DNA of 64,000 nt, taken from positions 1-64,000 of the forward strand of contig NZ_PQGA01000026.1 in NCBI RefSeq assembly GCF_002917095.1. The letters run 5' to 3'. The DNA is from Paraburkholderia eburnea (lineage in GTDB: Bacteria > Pseudomonadota > Gammaproteobacteria > Burkholderiales > Burkholderiaceae). Under the pieces are notes generated by a model. It made no database searches, was not told the DNA's origin, and worked only from the letters and a program-made list of their open reading frames with translations. The position numbers and the translations under genes are program-made. The first letter of the stretch is position 1, and every line of letters starts with the position of its first letter. Below are positions 1-8,976 of the stretch, piece by piece.

Positions 1-534
1 GCGTTCAAGCAATCCTGGCTGCACGAAGAACTGTACAAGGCGCGCAACTTCAAGCAGTGGATGAGCAAGGGCCTGTATCTGGGCACGCTGATGGTCGGCA
101 TCGAGCAGAAGCTGCTGGGCGGTAATGTGCCGTGGACGCTGCATCACCAGCATCGCGACAACGAGATGCTGAAACCTGCCTCGCAATGCAAGCCGATCGA
201 GTATCCGAAGCCCGATGGCAAGCTCACATTCGACCGGCTTTCTTCGGTGTTCATCTCGAACACGAATCACGAAGAAAACCAGCCCGCGCATTTGACGCTC
301 AAGGACGCCAGGGTGCCCGTCGACGTGAACCTGCGCACCTACGCGGGTCCGGAAGCGCGCTTCTGCCCTGCGGCGGTGTACGAATTCGTGAAGAGCGATG
401 ACGGCGGCGATCGACTGCAGATCAACGCGCAGAACTGCGTGCACTGCAAGACCTGCGATATCAAGGATCCGACGCAGAACATCGTCTGGGTCACGCCGGA
501 AGGCGGCGGCGGGCCGAACTACCCCAATATGTAA
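1..534 (+). CDS. Electron transfer flavoprotein-ubiquinone oxidoreductase, C-terminal part (5' end outside window)
   Basis: This is the last 177 residues of a gene that enters from the left edge; frame 1 is open from the first base. ETF-QO is an inner-membrane flavoprotein that passes electrons from reduced ETF (acyl-CoA and amino-acid dehydrogenation) to ubiquinone. The C-terminal ferredoxin-like domain is clear: a Cys in FCPAAVYEF and then NCVHCKTCDIKDP supply the four ligands of a [4Fe-4S] cluster, and the ending IVWVTPEGGGGPNYPNM is typical of the family. The FAD and quinone-binding parts lie outside the window. A strong terminator follows directly. Confidence 0.95.
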   Translation, partial: AFKQSWLHEELYKARNFKQWMSKGLYLGTLMVGIEQKLLGGNVPWTLHHQHRDNEMLKPASQCKPIEYPKPDGKLTFDRLSSVFISNTNHEENQPAHLTLKDARVPVDVNLRTYAGPEARFCPAAVYEFVKSDDGGDRLQINAQNCVHCKTCDIKDPTQNIVWVTPEGGGGPNYPNM

Positions 535-547
535 ACTCGCAACGATA

Positions 548-575
548 AAAAAGCCGCTTTTCGAAGCGGCTTTTT
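548..575 (+). terminator. Rho-independent terminator after ETF-QO
   Basis: A 7-bp GC-rich stem (GCCGCTT, 553-559, with AAGCGGC, 564-570) closes a TTCG tetraloop. It is preceded by AAAAA and followed by TTTTT, so it could also act on the convergent minus-strand gene that ends at 615. Confidence 0.9.
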
Positions 576-614
576 CATTCCAGCGCGTATGAGACGGCCA
601 ACATGCGGGCGACG

Positions 615-2108
615 TCAGCTCGCGGCCAGCGTTTCCAGCCGTTCGCGCACACGCGCGAGCACCGGCCCCCACTCGCCCACTACCGTCTGCCGGAACAGCT
701 CGATCGAGTCGTACCAGGGCGTGCGCGAGGTCTCGCTGCCCCAGAACCACGCGGAAACATGATCGATCAGCAAACTCGTCGGCGCACCGAGCGCGCCCGC
801 CAGATGGGCCGGCCCGCTGTCGATCGTCACGACATGGTCGACGCTTGCAATCAGCGCGGCAACATCGTCGAAGCCCGCTTCGAACTGGCCGGTCAAATCG
901 ACGAAGCGCGCGCCGCGCCCACGCCACATCTCGACCGTGGCGCCTCGTCCGGGCGAAAGCGCGAAAAATGTGAGTCCCGGCACCGACAGCAGCGCGCCAA
1001 GCTCGGCATCCGGCACGGAGCGCCGCGCGTCGCGCGTATGCTCCGGATTGCCGTTCCAGACCAGCGCAACCGGCCGTCCGCCAGCCGGCATCGCCTGCGC
1101 GACGCGCGCGCGCCAGACGTCGATGCGCAGCGGGTCGGCGCGCAGATACGGCGCGCCCCACCCGGCCGCATCGAACACGCCCAGCCGCAACGGCAGGCTC
1201 ATCAAGCCGCAGTGAAAATCGGGATGGGTTTTCAGCGAATCTTCGAGCGCCACGTCGGCGGGCAACATCCGCTGGACCAGCGAGCGCATCGGCCCGGCGT
1301 AGCCGAGGATCACCCGGCCGCCTTCACGGCGCGCGCGTTCGGCCAGCGGCGCGAGAAAGCGGAACGCCCAGAGACAATCGCCGTTGCCCTGCTCGCCGTA
1401 GACCAGCAAGGTCTTTCCCGCGAGCGATTCGCCGTTCCACCCCGGACACAGTGTCCCGAGCATTTGACGGGCTTCGTTACTATCGCCGCCCAATTCGTGG
1501 CGCGCTTCGTAGTGCGCCCAACCTTCGGCATAGCGGCCGGAACGGATCTCAAGCTCCGACAGATCGAAGCGCGCGTGCGGATTGTTCGGCCCGAGCGCAA
1601 GCGTCTCGCGCAGCAGCGCCTCGCCTTCGGCAAAGCGCGCCTGCTCCTTCACGCAAAGCCCGAGCTTGTGCAGCACCACGGGATGATTCGGCACGACGCG
1701 CGCCGCGGCGCGCAGCAACGCTTCAGCCGTCGTGAAATCGTCGCCCGCCTGGGCGGCGGCCGAGCGCCAGACGAGCGCGTTCGCGTCAGCCGCGTCACGT
1801 TCGAGCAGGCCCGCGCAAGCGGCATCGACGAGCGGCCAGTCACGCACGATGAAGGCCGTCTGCGCGACGTCGCGCAAGAGTGCGGGATCGGCGTCAGGGT
1901 CAAGTTGCGCCGCGCGCGTGAGCGCGAAGAGCGCGGCGCGGGTGCGGCCGCGCTCGCCGCCCGCGCGCGCCTGCAAGCTGCGGCCGAGCGCGAGCCAGTC
2001 GGTTGCGCGCGCATCGGCTTGTGCGACCCGCGAGAGTAGCGCCAGAAGCGCGTGGTCCTCTACAGCGGGTGTCGGCAGCGTCGCATCGACCGGAAGCGGC
2101 AACAGCAT
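615..2108 (-). CDS. Tetratricopeptide-repeat protein with glycosyltransferase-9-like C-terminal domain
   Basis: A 497-residue protein. Roughly residues 20-210 are alanine-rich helical TPR-type repeats. Residues about 220-490 look like the GT9/heptosyltransferase-like fold that often follows TPRs in proteobacteria: a YGEQGNGDCLWAFRFL segment, a WNGNPEHTRDARRSVP segment, and the near-terminal IDSGPAHLAGALGAPTSLL, which resembles the nucleotide-sugar site of GT9 enzymes. No signal peptide is seen. It lies 22 bp after aroC on the same strand and may be co-transcribed. The substrate is unknown; it could modify a surface polymer or a flagellar or other protein. Confidence 0.8.
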   Translation of the reverse strand: MLLPLPVDATLPTPAVEDHALLALLSRVAQADARATDWLALGRSLQARAGGERGRTRAALFALTRAAQLDPDADPALLRDVAQTAFIVRDWPLVDAACAGLLERDAADANALVWRSAAAQAGDDFTTAEALLRAAARVVPNHPVVLHKLGLCVKEQARFAEGEALLRETLALGPNNPHARFDLSELEIRSGRYAEGWAHYEARHELGGDSNEARQMLGTLCPGWNGESLAGKTLLVYGEQGNGDCLWAFRFLAPLAERARREGGRVILGYAGPMRSLVQRMLPADVALEDSLKTHPDFHCGLMSLPLRLGVFDAAGWGAPYLRADPLRIDVWRARVAQAMPAGGRPVALVWNGNPEHTRDARRSVPDAELGALLSVPGLTFFALSPGRGATVEMWRGRGARFVDLTGQFEAGFDDVAALIASVDHVVTIDSGPAHLAGALGAPTSLLIDHVSAWFWGSETSRTPWYDSIELFRQTVVGEWGPVLARVRERLETLAAS

Positions 2109-2130
2109 GGTGCGACTCGCTTCTCGCCGA

Positions 2131-3231
2131 TCAGCTATCGCTGGCCGCGATCTTCGGTGTCGACACCACCACGTCGCCGTTCTGCGCGCGGTGGCGCATG
2201 GCGTGATCGATCAGCACGAGCGCCAGCATGGCTTCGGCGATCGGCGTCGCGCGGATGCCCACGCACGGATCGTGGCGGCCGAAGGTCTCGACCACCGCCG
2301 GCTCGCCCGCCTTGTCGATCGAGCGGCGCGGCGTGCGGATGCTCGACGTCGGCTTGATCGCGATCGACACGGTGATGTCCTGCCCCGTCGAAATCCCGCC
2401 GAGGATGCCGCCTGCGTGATTGCCGTGGAAGCCATTGGGCGTCAGTTCGTCGCCATGCGTCGAGCCGCGCTGCGCGACGCTCGCGAAGCCCGCGCCGATC
2501 TCCACGCCCTTCACCGCATTGATGCCCATCATGGCATGCGCGATGTCGGCGTCGAGGCGGTCGAACAGCGGCTCGCCCCAGCCCACCGGCACGCCGCTCG
2601 CGACCACGTTGATACGCGCGCCGATCGAGTCGCCGTCCTTGCGCAGCGCGTCCATATAGTCTTCGAGCTGCGGCACGACGTCGGCGTTGGCGCAGAAGAA
2701 CGGGTTCTCGTGCACGTGCTGCCACGCGACGAAGGGCACCTCGATCTCGCCGAGCGCGCTCATGTAGCCGCGCACTTCCACGCCGAAACGCTCGCGCAGC
2801 CACTTCTTCGCGACCGCGCCCGCCGCGACCGTGGGCGCCGTCAGACGCGCCGACGAACGGCCGCCGCCGCGATAGTCGCGGATGCCGTACTTCTGCCAGT
2901 AGGTGTAGTCCGCGTGGCCGGGGCGGAAGGTCTCGACGATGTTGCCGTAGTCCTTGCTGCGCTGGTCGGTGTTGCGGATCAGGAGCGCGATCGGCGTGCC
3001 GGTCGTGACGCCCTCGAACACGCCCGAGAGAATTTCGACCTGGTCGGCTTCCTGGCGCTGCGTGACGTGGCGCGACGTGCCGGGACGGCGGCGGTCCAGA
3101 TCGATCTGGATGTCGGCCTCGGTGAGCGCCATGCCAGGCGGGCAGCCGTCGATGACACAGCCGATGGCCGGACCGTGGGATTCGCCGAAGGTGGTGACGG
3201 TGAAAAGCGTACCGAGCGTGTTGCCGGACAT
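2131..3231 (-). CDS. aroC: Chorismate synthase
   Basis: This 366-residue enzyme has the normal family length. It converts 5-enolpyruvylshikimate-3-phosphate to chorismate with reduced FMN, the last step of the common aromatic pathway. Visible family signatures are the N-terminal GNTLGTLFTVTTFGESHGPAIG, the central RGGGRSSARLTAP stretch with its FMN/phosphate-binding arginines, and GISTGQDITVSIAIKPTSS near the C-terminus. The start MSGNTLG matches the usual family N-terminus. It lies 134 bp downstream of the MFS-acyltransferase gene and 22 bp upstream of the TPR gene, all on the minus strand. Confidence 0.97.
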   Translation of the reverse strand: MSGNTLGTLFTVTTFGESHGPAIGCVIDGCPPGMALTEADIQIDLDRRRPGTSRHVTQRQEADQVEILSGVFEGVTTGTPIALLIRNTDQRSKDYGNIVETFRPGHADYTYWQKYGIRDYRGGGRSSARLTAPTVAAGAVAKKWLRERFGVEVRGYMSALGEIEVPFVAWQHVHENPFFCANADVVPQLEDYMDALRKDGDSIGARINVVASGVPVGWGEPLFDRLDADIAHAMMGINAVKGVEIGAGFASVAQRGSTHGDELTPNGFHGNHAGGILGGISTGQDITVSIAIKPTSSIRTPRRSIDKAGEPAVVETFGRHDPCVGIRATPIAEAMLALVLIDHAMRHRAQNGDVVVSTPKIAASDS

Positions 3232-3365
3232 GGCAGTCGTCCAAAGTGATTCGGGGAATCCAGCATTATGCCAGTCCGTGCGGCGCCGCGCCCGGGCGCC
3301 CCGTCAGCCCCCTTTCAGCCGCCATCGGCACGCGCCGCGCCCGAACGTCGCCCGGCAAGCACGCA

Positions 3366-5339
3366 TCAACGGCGCGCGCCGCGCAGATCCGAGACCGTGC
3401 GCTGGAGTCCCTCCACCGTGACGTCCGCCGGCGCCACCGGCTCCCCGACCGCCAGCGTAAGCCGGCTCGTGAGGCCGCGCCGGGTCGGCCGCTCCTGCCC
3501 CGACGCCGCGTGCCGCGAAAACATGCTGCCCCACAGCCCGCGCAGCGCCATCGGCACGACGGGCGCGGGCTGGCGCCTGAGGATTTCCGTCACGCCGTGG
3601 CGGAACGGATTCATCTCGCCGTCGCGCGTGATCTTGCCCTCGGGGAAAATGCAGATGAGTTCCCCCTCGGCCAGAGCAGTCGCGCAGGCGTCATAGGCGG
3701 CGGCGAGCAACGCCGGGTTCTCGTGCGCGGGCGCGATCGGAATCGCTTTCGCATGCCGGAACATCCAGCCGAGCAGCGGCGAGCGGAAGATCTGGTGATC
3801 CATCACGAAGCGGATCGGACGCGGGCTTTCGGCCATGATCACCACGGCATCGACGAAGCTCACATGGTTGCAGACCAGCACCGCCGGGCCGTCGGCGGGA
3901 ATCCGGCCGGCATTCACGAGGCGCACGCGATAGACCGTATGCACGAGCACCCACGCCACGAAACGCAGCAGGAATTCGGGCACGAGCGCATAGATGTAGG
4001 CCGCCACGACGATGTTGAGCAGCGCCGTCGTGAGAAAAATGCCCGGCACGCCGACGCCGGCTGCGGACAGCCCCATCGCCATGAGCGCCGAAGCGATCAT
4101 GAACAGCGAGTTGAGGATGTTGTTCGCGGCGATGATGCGCGCACGATGACTCGGCGCGCTGCGGCTCTGGATCAGCGCGTAGAGCGGCACGCTGTAGAAG
4201 CCGCCGAACATCGCGAGCAGGAACAGGTCGGCCAGCACGCGCCAATGGACGAGCGTGCCCACGAATTCGCCGACCGACAGCAGATGCGAGGCGGCCGGCA
4301 GCGCGTGGCTCGCGAAAAACAGGTCGATGCCGAACACGCTCATGCCGATCGAGCCAAGCGGCACGAGGCCGATCTCGATACGGCGGCGCGAGAGCTTTTC
4401 GCACATCAGCGAACCGAAGCCGATGCCGAGCGAGAACATGGCGAGCAGCAGCGTCACGACATCGGGGTCGGCCCACAGCACGTCCTTGGCAAAGTTGAAG
4501 AACGAGGCAAGAAAGGTCGCGCCGACGAACCACAGCCACGAAATGCCCAGCAGGCTGAGGAACACGGTGCGGTTGCCGTGCGCGAGGCGCAGGTTGCGCC
4601 AGGTCTCGGAAAACGGGTTCCAGTTGATACGCAACGCGGGCTGCAGCGACGCGCACGGCGGCACGAAGCTGCTGGCCACGCGCCCGATCAGCGCGATGAC
4701 GATGCACAGGCCGCCGAGCCACCACGCGCCTGGCGGCGTGCCCGTCGCGGTGCTTGCCGCAGCATCGCTTGCCCCAATGCCCGCCGCGATCCCGCCCATG
4801 ATCGTGCCGATCAGGATCGCGACGAACGTGCCCATTTCCACCAGCCCATTGCCGCCGACGAGTTCGTCGTTCGCGAGCTTTTGCGGCAGATATGCGTACT
4901 TGATCGGCCCGAACACGGTGGAATGCACGCCCATCAGGAAGGTGCAGAGATAAAGCAGCGGCGCGCCATGCATCCAGAAGCCCGCCGCGCCGACCAGCAT
5001 CACCGCGATCTCGAAGGTCTTGACCCAGCGCGTGAGCACGGCCTTGTCGTACTTGTCGGCAATCTGGCCCGAGGTCGCCGAGAACAGCACGAACGGCGCG
5101 ATGAAAATCGCCGAGATCAGGAACGCCACGGTCTTCGGATCGACGCCCGAAAAGCGCGAAGCCTGGTAGGTCACGAGCGACGTGAAGCCGATCTTGAACA
5201 CGTTGTCGTTCATCGCGCCCAGAAACTGCGTCCAGAAGAATGGCGCAAAACGTCGCTGGCGCAGCAGCGCGAACTGCGAGCCGTGGCCGGTCTCCTCAAC
5301 GCGCGCCGCCTGCGCAGCAGGTGTCGGTCTATCGTTCAT
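3366..5339 (-). CDS. MFS transporter fused to a PlsC-type 1-acyl-glycerol-3-phosphate acyltransferase
   Basis: A 657-residue inner-membrane protein. Residues about 20-420 form an MFS domain with about 12 hydrophobic segments, similar to lysophospholipid flippases (LplT). Residues about 470-650 are a PlsC acyltransferase domain with the catalytic NHVSFVD (HX4D) box and the FPEGKITRDG acyl-acceptor motif. The fusion suggests import and re-acylation of lysophospholipid by one polypeptide, as the separate LplT and Aas proteins do in enterobacteria (inference). The frame is open 120 bases further upstream, but that extension runs through the terminator at 5381-5406, so the start MNDRPTPAAQ at 5339 is preferred. 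Confidence 0.88.
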   Translation of the reverse strand: MNDRPTPAAQAARVEETGHGSQFALLRQRRFAPFFWTQFLGAMNDNVFKIGFTSLVTYQASRFSGVDPKTVAFLISAIFIAPFVLFSATSGQIADKYDKAVLTRWVKTFEIAVMLVGAAGFWMHGAPLLYLCTFLMGVHSTVFGPIKYAYLPQKLANDELVGGNGLVEMGTFVAILIGTIMGGIAAGIGASDAAASTATGTPPGAWWLGGLCIVIALIGRVASSFVPPCASLQPALRINWNPFSETWRNLRLAHGNRTVFLSLLGISWLWFVGATFLASFFNFAKDVLWADPDVVTLLLAMFSLGIGFGSLMCEKLSRRRIEIGLVPLGSIGMSVFGIDLFFASHALPAASHLLSVGEFVGTLVHWRVLADLFLLAMFGGFYSVPLYALIQSRSAPSHRARIIAANNILNSLFMIASALMAMGLSAAGVGVPGIFLTTALLNIVVAAYIYALVPEFLLRFVAWVLVHTVYRVRLVNAGRIPADGPAVLVCNHVSFVDAVVIMAESPRPIRFVMDHQIFRSPLLGWMFRHAKAIPIAPAHENPALLAAAYDACATALAEGELICIFPEGKITRDGEMNPFRHGVTEILRRQPAPVVPMALRGLWGSMFSRHAASGQERPTRRGLTSRLTLAVGEPVAPADVTVEGLQRTVSDLRGARR

Positions 5340-5380
5340 CGAGTCGTTTTCATGCGGTCGGAATCGGTCGGCAGACGTGA

Positions 5381-5406
5381 AAAAGCGCGCCTGACGCGCG
5401 CTTTTT
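5381..5406 (-). terminator. Terminator between the CBS-domain gene and the MFS-acyltransferase gene
   Basis: A 10-bp perfect stem (AAAAGCGCGC with GCGCGCTTTT) has a 5-base loop and A/T runs on both sides. On the minus strand it ends transcription of the CBS-domain gene (stop at 5460). It also argues against a longer N-terminus for the next gene. Confidence 0.85.
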
Positions 5407-5459
5407 CGTGCGGGTTCTTCAGGGGCAAGGTGAAATCCCTTCGCCCCTCTTTCCGGCAA

Positions 5460-5915
5460 TCAGGTCGCCGAATGACGCTCTTCTTCGGGCCAGTCGCGGA
5501 TATAAGCCTTGAGCAGCTTGTTTTCGAAGCCCTGTGCTTCCACGACCGCCTTCGCGACGTCGTAAAACGAGATCACGCCCATCAGCGAGCGGCTTTCCAT
5601 CACGGGCAGATAGCGCACGTGATGCTCGAGCATCATGCGGCGCACTTCGTCCACTTCGGTTTCCGGCGTGCAGGTAATGGGATGGTCGTCCATGACCTTG
5701 CGGATCGTCGTGGTGCCCACGCTGCCGCCGTTCTTGCGCAGCGTGAGAATGATTTCGCGGAACGTGAGCATGCCGACGAGGTCGCCGTACTCCATGACGA
5801 CGAGCGAGCCGATGTCGTGCTCGGCCATGGTGTTGACTGCGTCGTGCAGCGCCGTGTCCGGCGTGACGGTGTAGAGCGTATTGCCCTTGAGCTTGAGGAT
5901 ATCGCTCACACGCAT
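5460..5915 (-). CDS. CBS-domain protein (tandem CBS pair)
   Basis: A 151-residue soluble protein made almost wholly of two CBS motifs (about residues 8-62 and 75-132). Both contain the typical hydrophobic-D/E-hydrophobic pattern, for example DIGSLVVMEYGDLVGMLTFREI and HVRYLPVMESRSLMGVISFYDVAKAV. Stand-alone CBS pairs bind adenosyl ligands such as AMP, ATP or SAM and act as energy or redox sensors; the partner here is unknown. A GGAG sequence 8 bases before the ATG supports the start. It is transcribed divergently from metY. Confidence 0.92.
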   Translation of the reverse strand: MRVSDILKLKGNTLYTVTPDTALHDAVNTMAEHDIGSLVVMEYGDLVGMLTFREIILTLRKNGGSVGTTTIRKVMDDHPITCTPETEVDEVRRMMLEHHVRYLPVMESRSLMGVISFYDVAKAVVEAQGFENKLLKAYIRDWPEEERHSAT

Positions 5916-6286
5916 GATGTGTCTCCAGGAAATGCCGGTCTAATGGGGGAGATGCTGAAAAGATGCCTACCTGTTTTCGATCCTAGCGGAAAGGCCGTCA
6001 AAAGAAAAGCCGCGGGAAAACGGGCCGAAAGACGTACTAAGGCCCCGAAAAGCCCAGCCGGCGCGGCCGAAAGCGTGCGGCCACGCGCATTGAGCGATGC
6101 AACGTCGGCCATTCGGGTTATACCGGACGGCCAGGGGCGATCTTCGCCGTGCCCTGCCGCCCAAGGGTTTCGGGGCTTCGCAAGGGGTTCAGGCGCCCCC
6201 CGCGGCGCGTTCCCCGACCGCGTGGCCGGTGATACGATGCCAGCACCTTTCACCCGTCGCCGGTTAGCGCCGGCTGTGCTGCCAGA
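5916..6286. other. 371-bp divergent intergenic region between the CBS gene and metY
   Basis: This stretch must hold the promoters of both flanking genes. A TTGAGC (6090) and a TATACC (6119) are visible but are 23 bp apart, so no convincing promoter is called. A small GC hairpin (GCCGG...GCCGGC) lies just before the metY start. I could not fold it into any SAM or SAH riboswitch I know. Confidence 0.5.
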
Positions 6287-7612
6287 ATGTCCGATCCCCG
6301 TTTCGACACACTCGCGCTGCATGCTGGCGCCGCGCCCGACCCCGTCACCGGCGCCCGCGCGACGCCGATCTATCAGACCACGTCGTTCGCGTTCCGCGAC
6401 ACCGACCACGCCGCCGCGCTCTTCAATATGGAGCGCGCAGGGCACGTCTACTCGCGCATATCGAACCCCACGGTGGCGGTGTTCGAGGAGCGCGTCGCCG
6501 CGCTCGAAGGCGGCGCGGGCGCAATCGGCACCGCGAGCGGCCAGGCCGCGCTGCATCTGGCCATCGCCACGCTGATGGGCGCGGGCGCGCATATCGTCGC
6601 GTCGGCGGCGCTTTACGGCGGCTCGCACAACCTGCTCGACTACACGCTGCGCCGTTTCGGCATCGAGACGACGTTCGTGAAACCCGGCGACCTCGATGCC
6701 TGGCGCGCGGCGCTGCGTCCCAATACGCGGCTGCTGTTCGGCGAAACGCTCGGCAATCCGGGACTCGACGTGCTGGACATCGCCGCCGTCGCACAGATCG
6801 CGCATGAGCATCGCGTGCCGCTGCTCGTCGATTCGACGTTCACGACGCCTTATCTGCTGCGGCCCTTCGAGCACGGCGCGGATTTCGTCTACCACTCGGC
6901 CACCAAGTTTCTCGGCGGCCACGGAACGACCATCGGCGGCGTGCTGGTCGATGGCGGCACATTCGATTTCGAGGCCTCGGGGCAATTCCCGGAATTCACG
7001 CAGCCCTATGCCGGCTTTCACGGCATGGTGTTCAGCGAGGAAAGCAGCGTGGCGCCCTTTCTGTTGCGCGCACGCCGCGAAGGCCTGCGCGACTTCGGCG
7101 CCTGCCTGCATCCGCAGGCCGCGTGGCAGTTGTTGCAAGGCATCGAAACGCTGCCGCTGCGCATGGAACGCCACGTGGCGAACACGCGGCGCGTCGTCGA
7201 ATTTCTCGCGGCGCATGGCGCCGTCGAAGCGGTGGGCTATCCCGAACTCGAAAGCCATCGCGACTATGCGCTCGCAAAGCGCCTGCTGCCACGCGGCGCA
7301 GGCGCCGTGTTCAGCTTCGACCTCAAGGGCGGGCGTGAGGCGGGCAAGCGCTTTATCGAAGCGCTTTCGCTCTTCTCGCACCTCGCCAATGTGGGCGATG
7401 CGCGCTCGCTCGTCATCCATCCCGCCTCCACGACGCACTTCCGTATGGACGAAGCCGCGCTCAAAGCCGCGGGAATCGGCGCGGGCACGATCCGGCTGTC
7501 AATCGGCCTGGAAGACCCCGACGATCTGATCGACGATCTCAAGCGTGCGCTCAAGGCCTCGCAGAAAAGCGACAGCGCCGCCAGGGCCACCACGGGCAAG
7601 GAGACATCATGA
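6287..7612 (+). CDS. metY: O-acetylhomoserine sulfhydrylase (PLP-dependent Cys/Met metabolism enzyme)
   Basis: A 441-residue enzyme of the Cys/Met-metabolism PLP family. The PLP lysine is Lys207 in YHSATKFLGGHGT. The substrate loop YSRISNPTVAVFEERVAALEGG and the SALYGGSHNLL segment are also clear. Length and the TTYL/FEHGADF region fit O-acetylhomoserine aminocarboxypropyltransferase (MetY), which makes homocysteine from O-acetylhomoserine and sulfide. MetZ, the O-succinyl form, is the main alternative because acyl preference cannot be read from sequence. Its last base pairs overlap the next gene (ATGA), so the two are translationally coupled. Confidence 0.85.
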   Translation: MSDPRFDTLALHAGAAPDPVTGARATPIYQTTSFAFRDTDHAAALFNMERAGHVYSRISNPTVAVFEERVAALEGGAGAIGTASGQAALHLAIATLMGAGAHIVASAALYGGSHNLLDYTLRRFGIETTFVKPGDLDAWRAALRPNTRLLFGETLGNPGLDVLDIAAVAQIAHEHRVPLLVDSTFTTPYLLRPFEHGADFVYHSATKFLGGHGTTIGGVLVDGGTFDFEASGQFPEFTQPYAGFHGMVFSEESSVAPFLLRARREGLRDFGACLHPQAAWQLLQGIETLPLRMERHVANTRRVVEFLAAHGAVEAVGYPELESHRDYALAKRLLPRGAGAVFSFDLKGGREAGKRFIEALSLFSHLANVGDARSLVIHPASTTHFRMDEAALKAAGIGAGTIRLSIGLEDPDDLIDDLKRALKASQKSDSAARATTGKETS

Positions 7613-8445
7613 TCGTCGATGTCGCAGGCAAAAGCGTCTACGCCTACACCGGCGGGCGCGCGTTCGATCCGGCGCGTCCCGTGGCCGTGTTCGTCCACGG
7701 CGCGCAGCACGACCATAGCGTCTGGGGACTGCAATCGCGCTATTTCGCGCATCACGGCTTCAGCGTGCTGGCCGTCGATCTGCCGGGCCATATGCGCAGC
7801 GCCGGGCCGGCGCTCACGAGCATCGGCGCGCTCGCCGACTGGCTCGACGCGCTGCTCGCGGCGCTGCAAGTGGAGAAAGCGTTCGTCGCCGGGCACAGCA
7901 TGGGCTCGCTGGTCGCGCTGGAATTCGCGGCGCGCCATCCGGAGCGCGCCAGCGCCATCGCCCTGCTCGCCACGGCTTTTCCGATGGCGGTTTCCCCCGC
8001 GCTACTCGAAGCCGCCCGCGAACGCGAACCCGACGCCATTGCGCTGGTGAACGCCTGGTCGCACTCGACGCTCGCGGCCAAGCCGTCCAGCCCTGGCCCC
8101 GGCTTCTGGCTGCGCGGCATGAACCGGCGCTTGATGGAACGCGTCGCGGCGAGAGGCGAGCCGCAGCTTTTCCACACCGATTTCGCAGCCTGCAACGCCT
8201 ACGCCGACGGCCTGACGAGCGCGGCGAAAGTGACCTGCCCGGTGCGCCTGATCGTCGGCAAACGCGACGTCATGACGCCGCCGCGCGCAAGCGCCGAACT
8301 CGCCACGGCGCTCAAGGACGCGGGCGCGCGCGTCGATACGGTGACGCTCGACGCGGGCCACGCGTTGATGACCGAACAGCCCGACGCCACGCTCGACGCG
8401 CTCTACGATTTTGCGATGCGTGCGCCACGGGTGGGCAACGGCTGA
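7609..8445 (+). CDS. Alpha/beta-fold hydrolase
   Basis: A 278-residue protein with a complete alpha/beta-hydrolase layout: an HG oxyanion motif near residue 30, the nucleophile elbow GHSMG with Ser97, a late acidic residue in VGKRDVMTP, and the catalytic His in DAGHALMTEQP. It overlaps the metY stop by 4 bases, so it is probably co-transcribed with it. Its substrate is unknown. A link to homoserine ester metabolism would be only a guess, since it lacks the N-terminal features of homoserine acetyltransferase. Confidence 0.88.
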   Translation: MIVDVAGKSVYAYTGGRAFDPARPVAVFVHGAQHDHSVWGLQSRYFAHHGFSVLAVDLPGHMRSAGPALTSIGALADWLDALLAALQVEKAFVAGHSMGSLVALEFAARHPERASAIALLATAFPMAVSPALLEAAREREPDAIALVNAWSHSTLAAKPSSPGPGFWLRGMNRRLMERVAARGEPQLFHTDFAACNAYADGLTSAAKVTCPVRLIVGKRDVMTPPRASAELATALKDAGARVDTVTLDAGHALMTEQPDATLDALYDFAMRAPRVGNG

Positions 8446-8620
8446 ACGGGTAGGTTGAACAGGTATCGCCGGTCTGGAAAATGCCACGGGGGAGATGCCG
8501 TCAGGCGCGCTGCTCCCGAGGCTTTCCACCAGCTTGCACGGTCGTTCGATTCGCAAGAGAATGGCCTACAGGCGCAGCCCTTGCGCCCCTGTCCGAGTCC
8601 CCCGTGCGCCAGGAGGAGAC

Positions 8621-8947
8621 ATGACACACGCCACCCACACCGAACAGCAACACTTCGCGAATTTCGCGCAGTTCTATCCGTTCTATCTGAGCGAACACAG
8701 CAATCTCATGTCGCGGCGGCTGCATTTCATCGGCTCGCTCGGCGTGATTGGCTGCGTGGCCATGGCGATCGCCACCGGCATGTGGCTATGGCTGCCCGCC
8801 GCCGTGATCTGCGGCTACGGTTTCGCCTGGATCGGCCACTTCATGTTCGAGAAGAACCGCCCCGCCACCTTCCGCCATCCTGTCTACAGCCTGATGGGCG
8901 ACTGGGTCATGTTCTCGGATATCTGTCGCGGCAAGATCTCGCTCTGA
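8621..8947 (+). CDS. DUF962/Mpo1-like small membrane protein
   Basis: A 108-residue protein with the family layout: a short polar N-terminus (FAQFYPFYLSEHSNLMSRRLHFIG), two hydrophobic segments (about residues 31-65), then the conserved WIGHFMFEKNRPATFRHPVYSLMGDW. The last part contains the conserved histidines and NRPATF typical of DUF962. The eukaryotic member Mpo1 is a dioxygenase acting on 2-hydroxy fatty acids; bacterial function is unproven. AGGAGGAG immediately upstream sets the start at 8621 rather than at in-frame ATGs further 5'. Confidence 0.9.
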   Translation: MTHATHTEQQHFANFAQFYPFYLSEHSNLMSRRLHFIGSLGVIGCVAMAIATGMWLWLPAAVICGYGFAWIGHFMFEKNRPATFRHPVYSLMGDWVMFSDICRGKISL

Positions 8948-8976
8948 CATCGTCGCCGCGCTCGGGCGGCCAGGCA

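Noticed and set aside
5340..5459. A 40-residue N-terminal extension of the MFS-acyltransferase
   Set aside because: It would read through the 5381-5406 terminator; the internal ATG at 5339 precedes the first conserved MFS helix properly.
6100..6286. A possible SAM or SAH riboswitch upstream of metY
   Set aside because: Only a short GC hairpin near the start was visible; no conserved riboswitch core could be matched.
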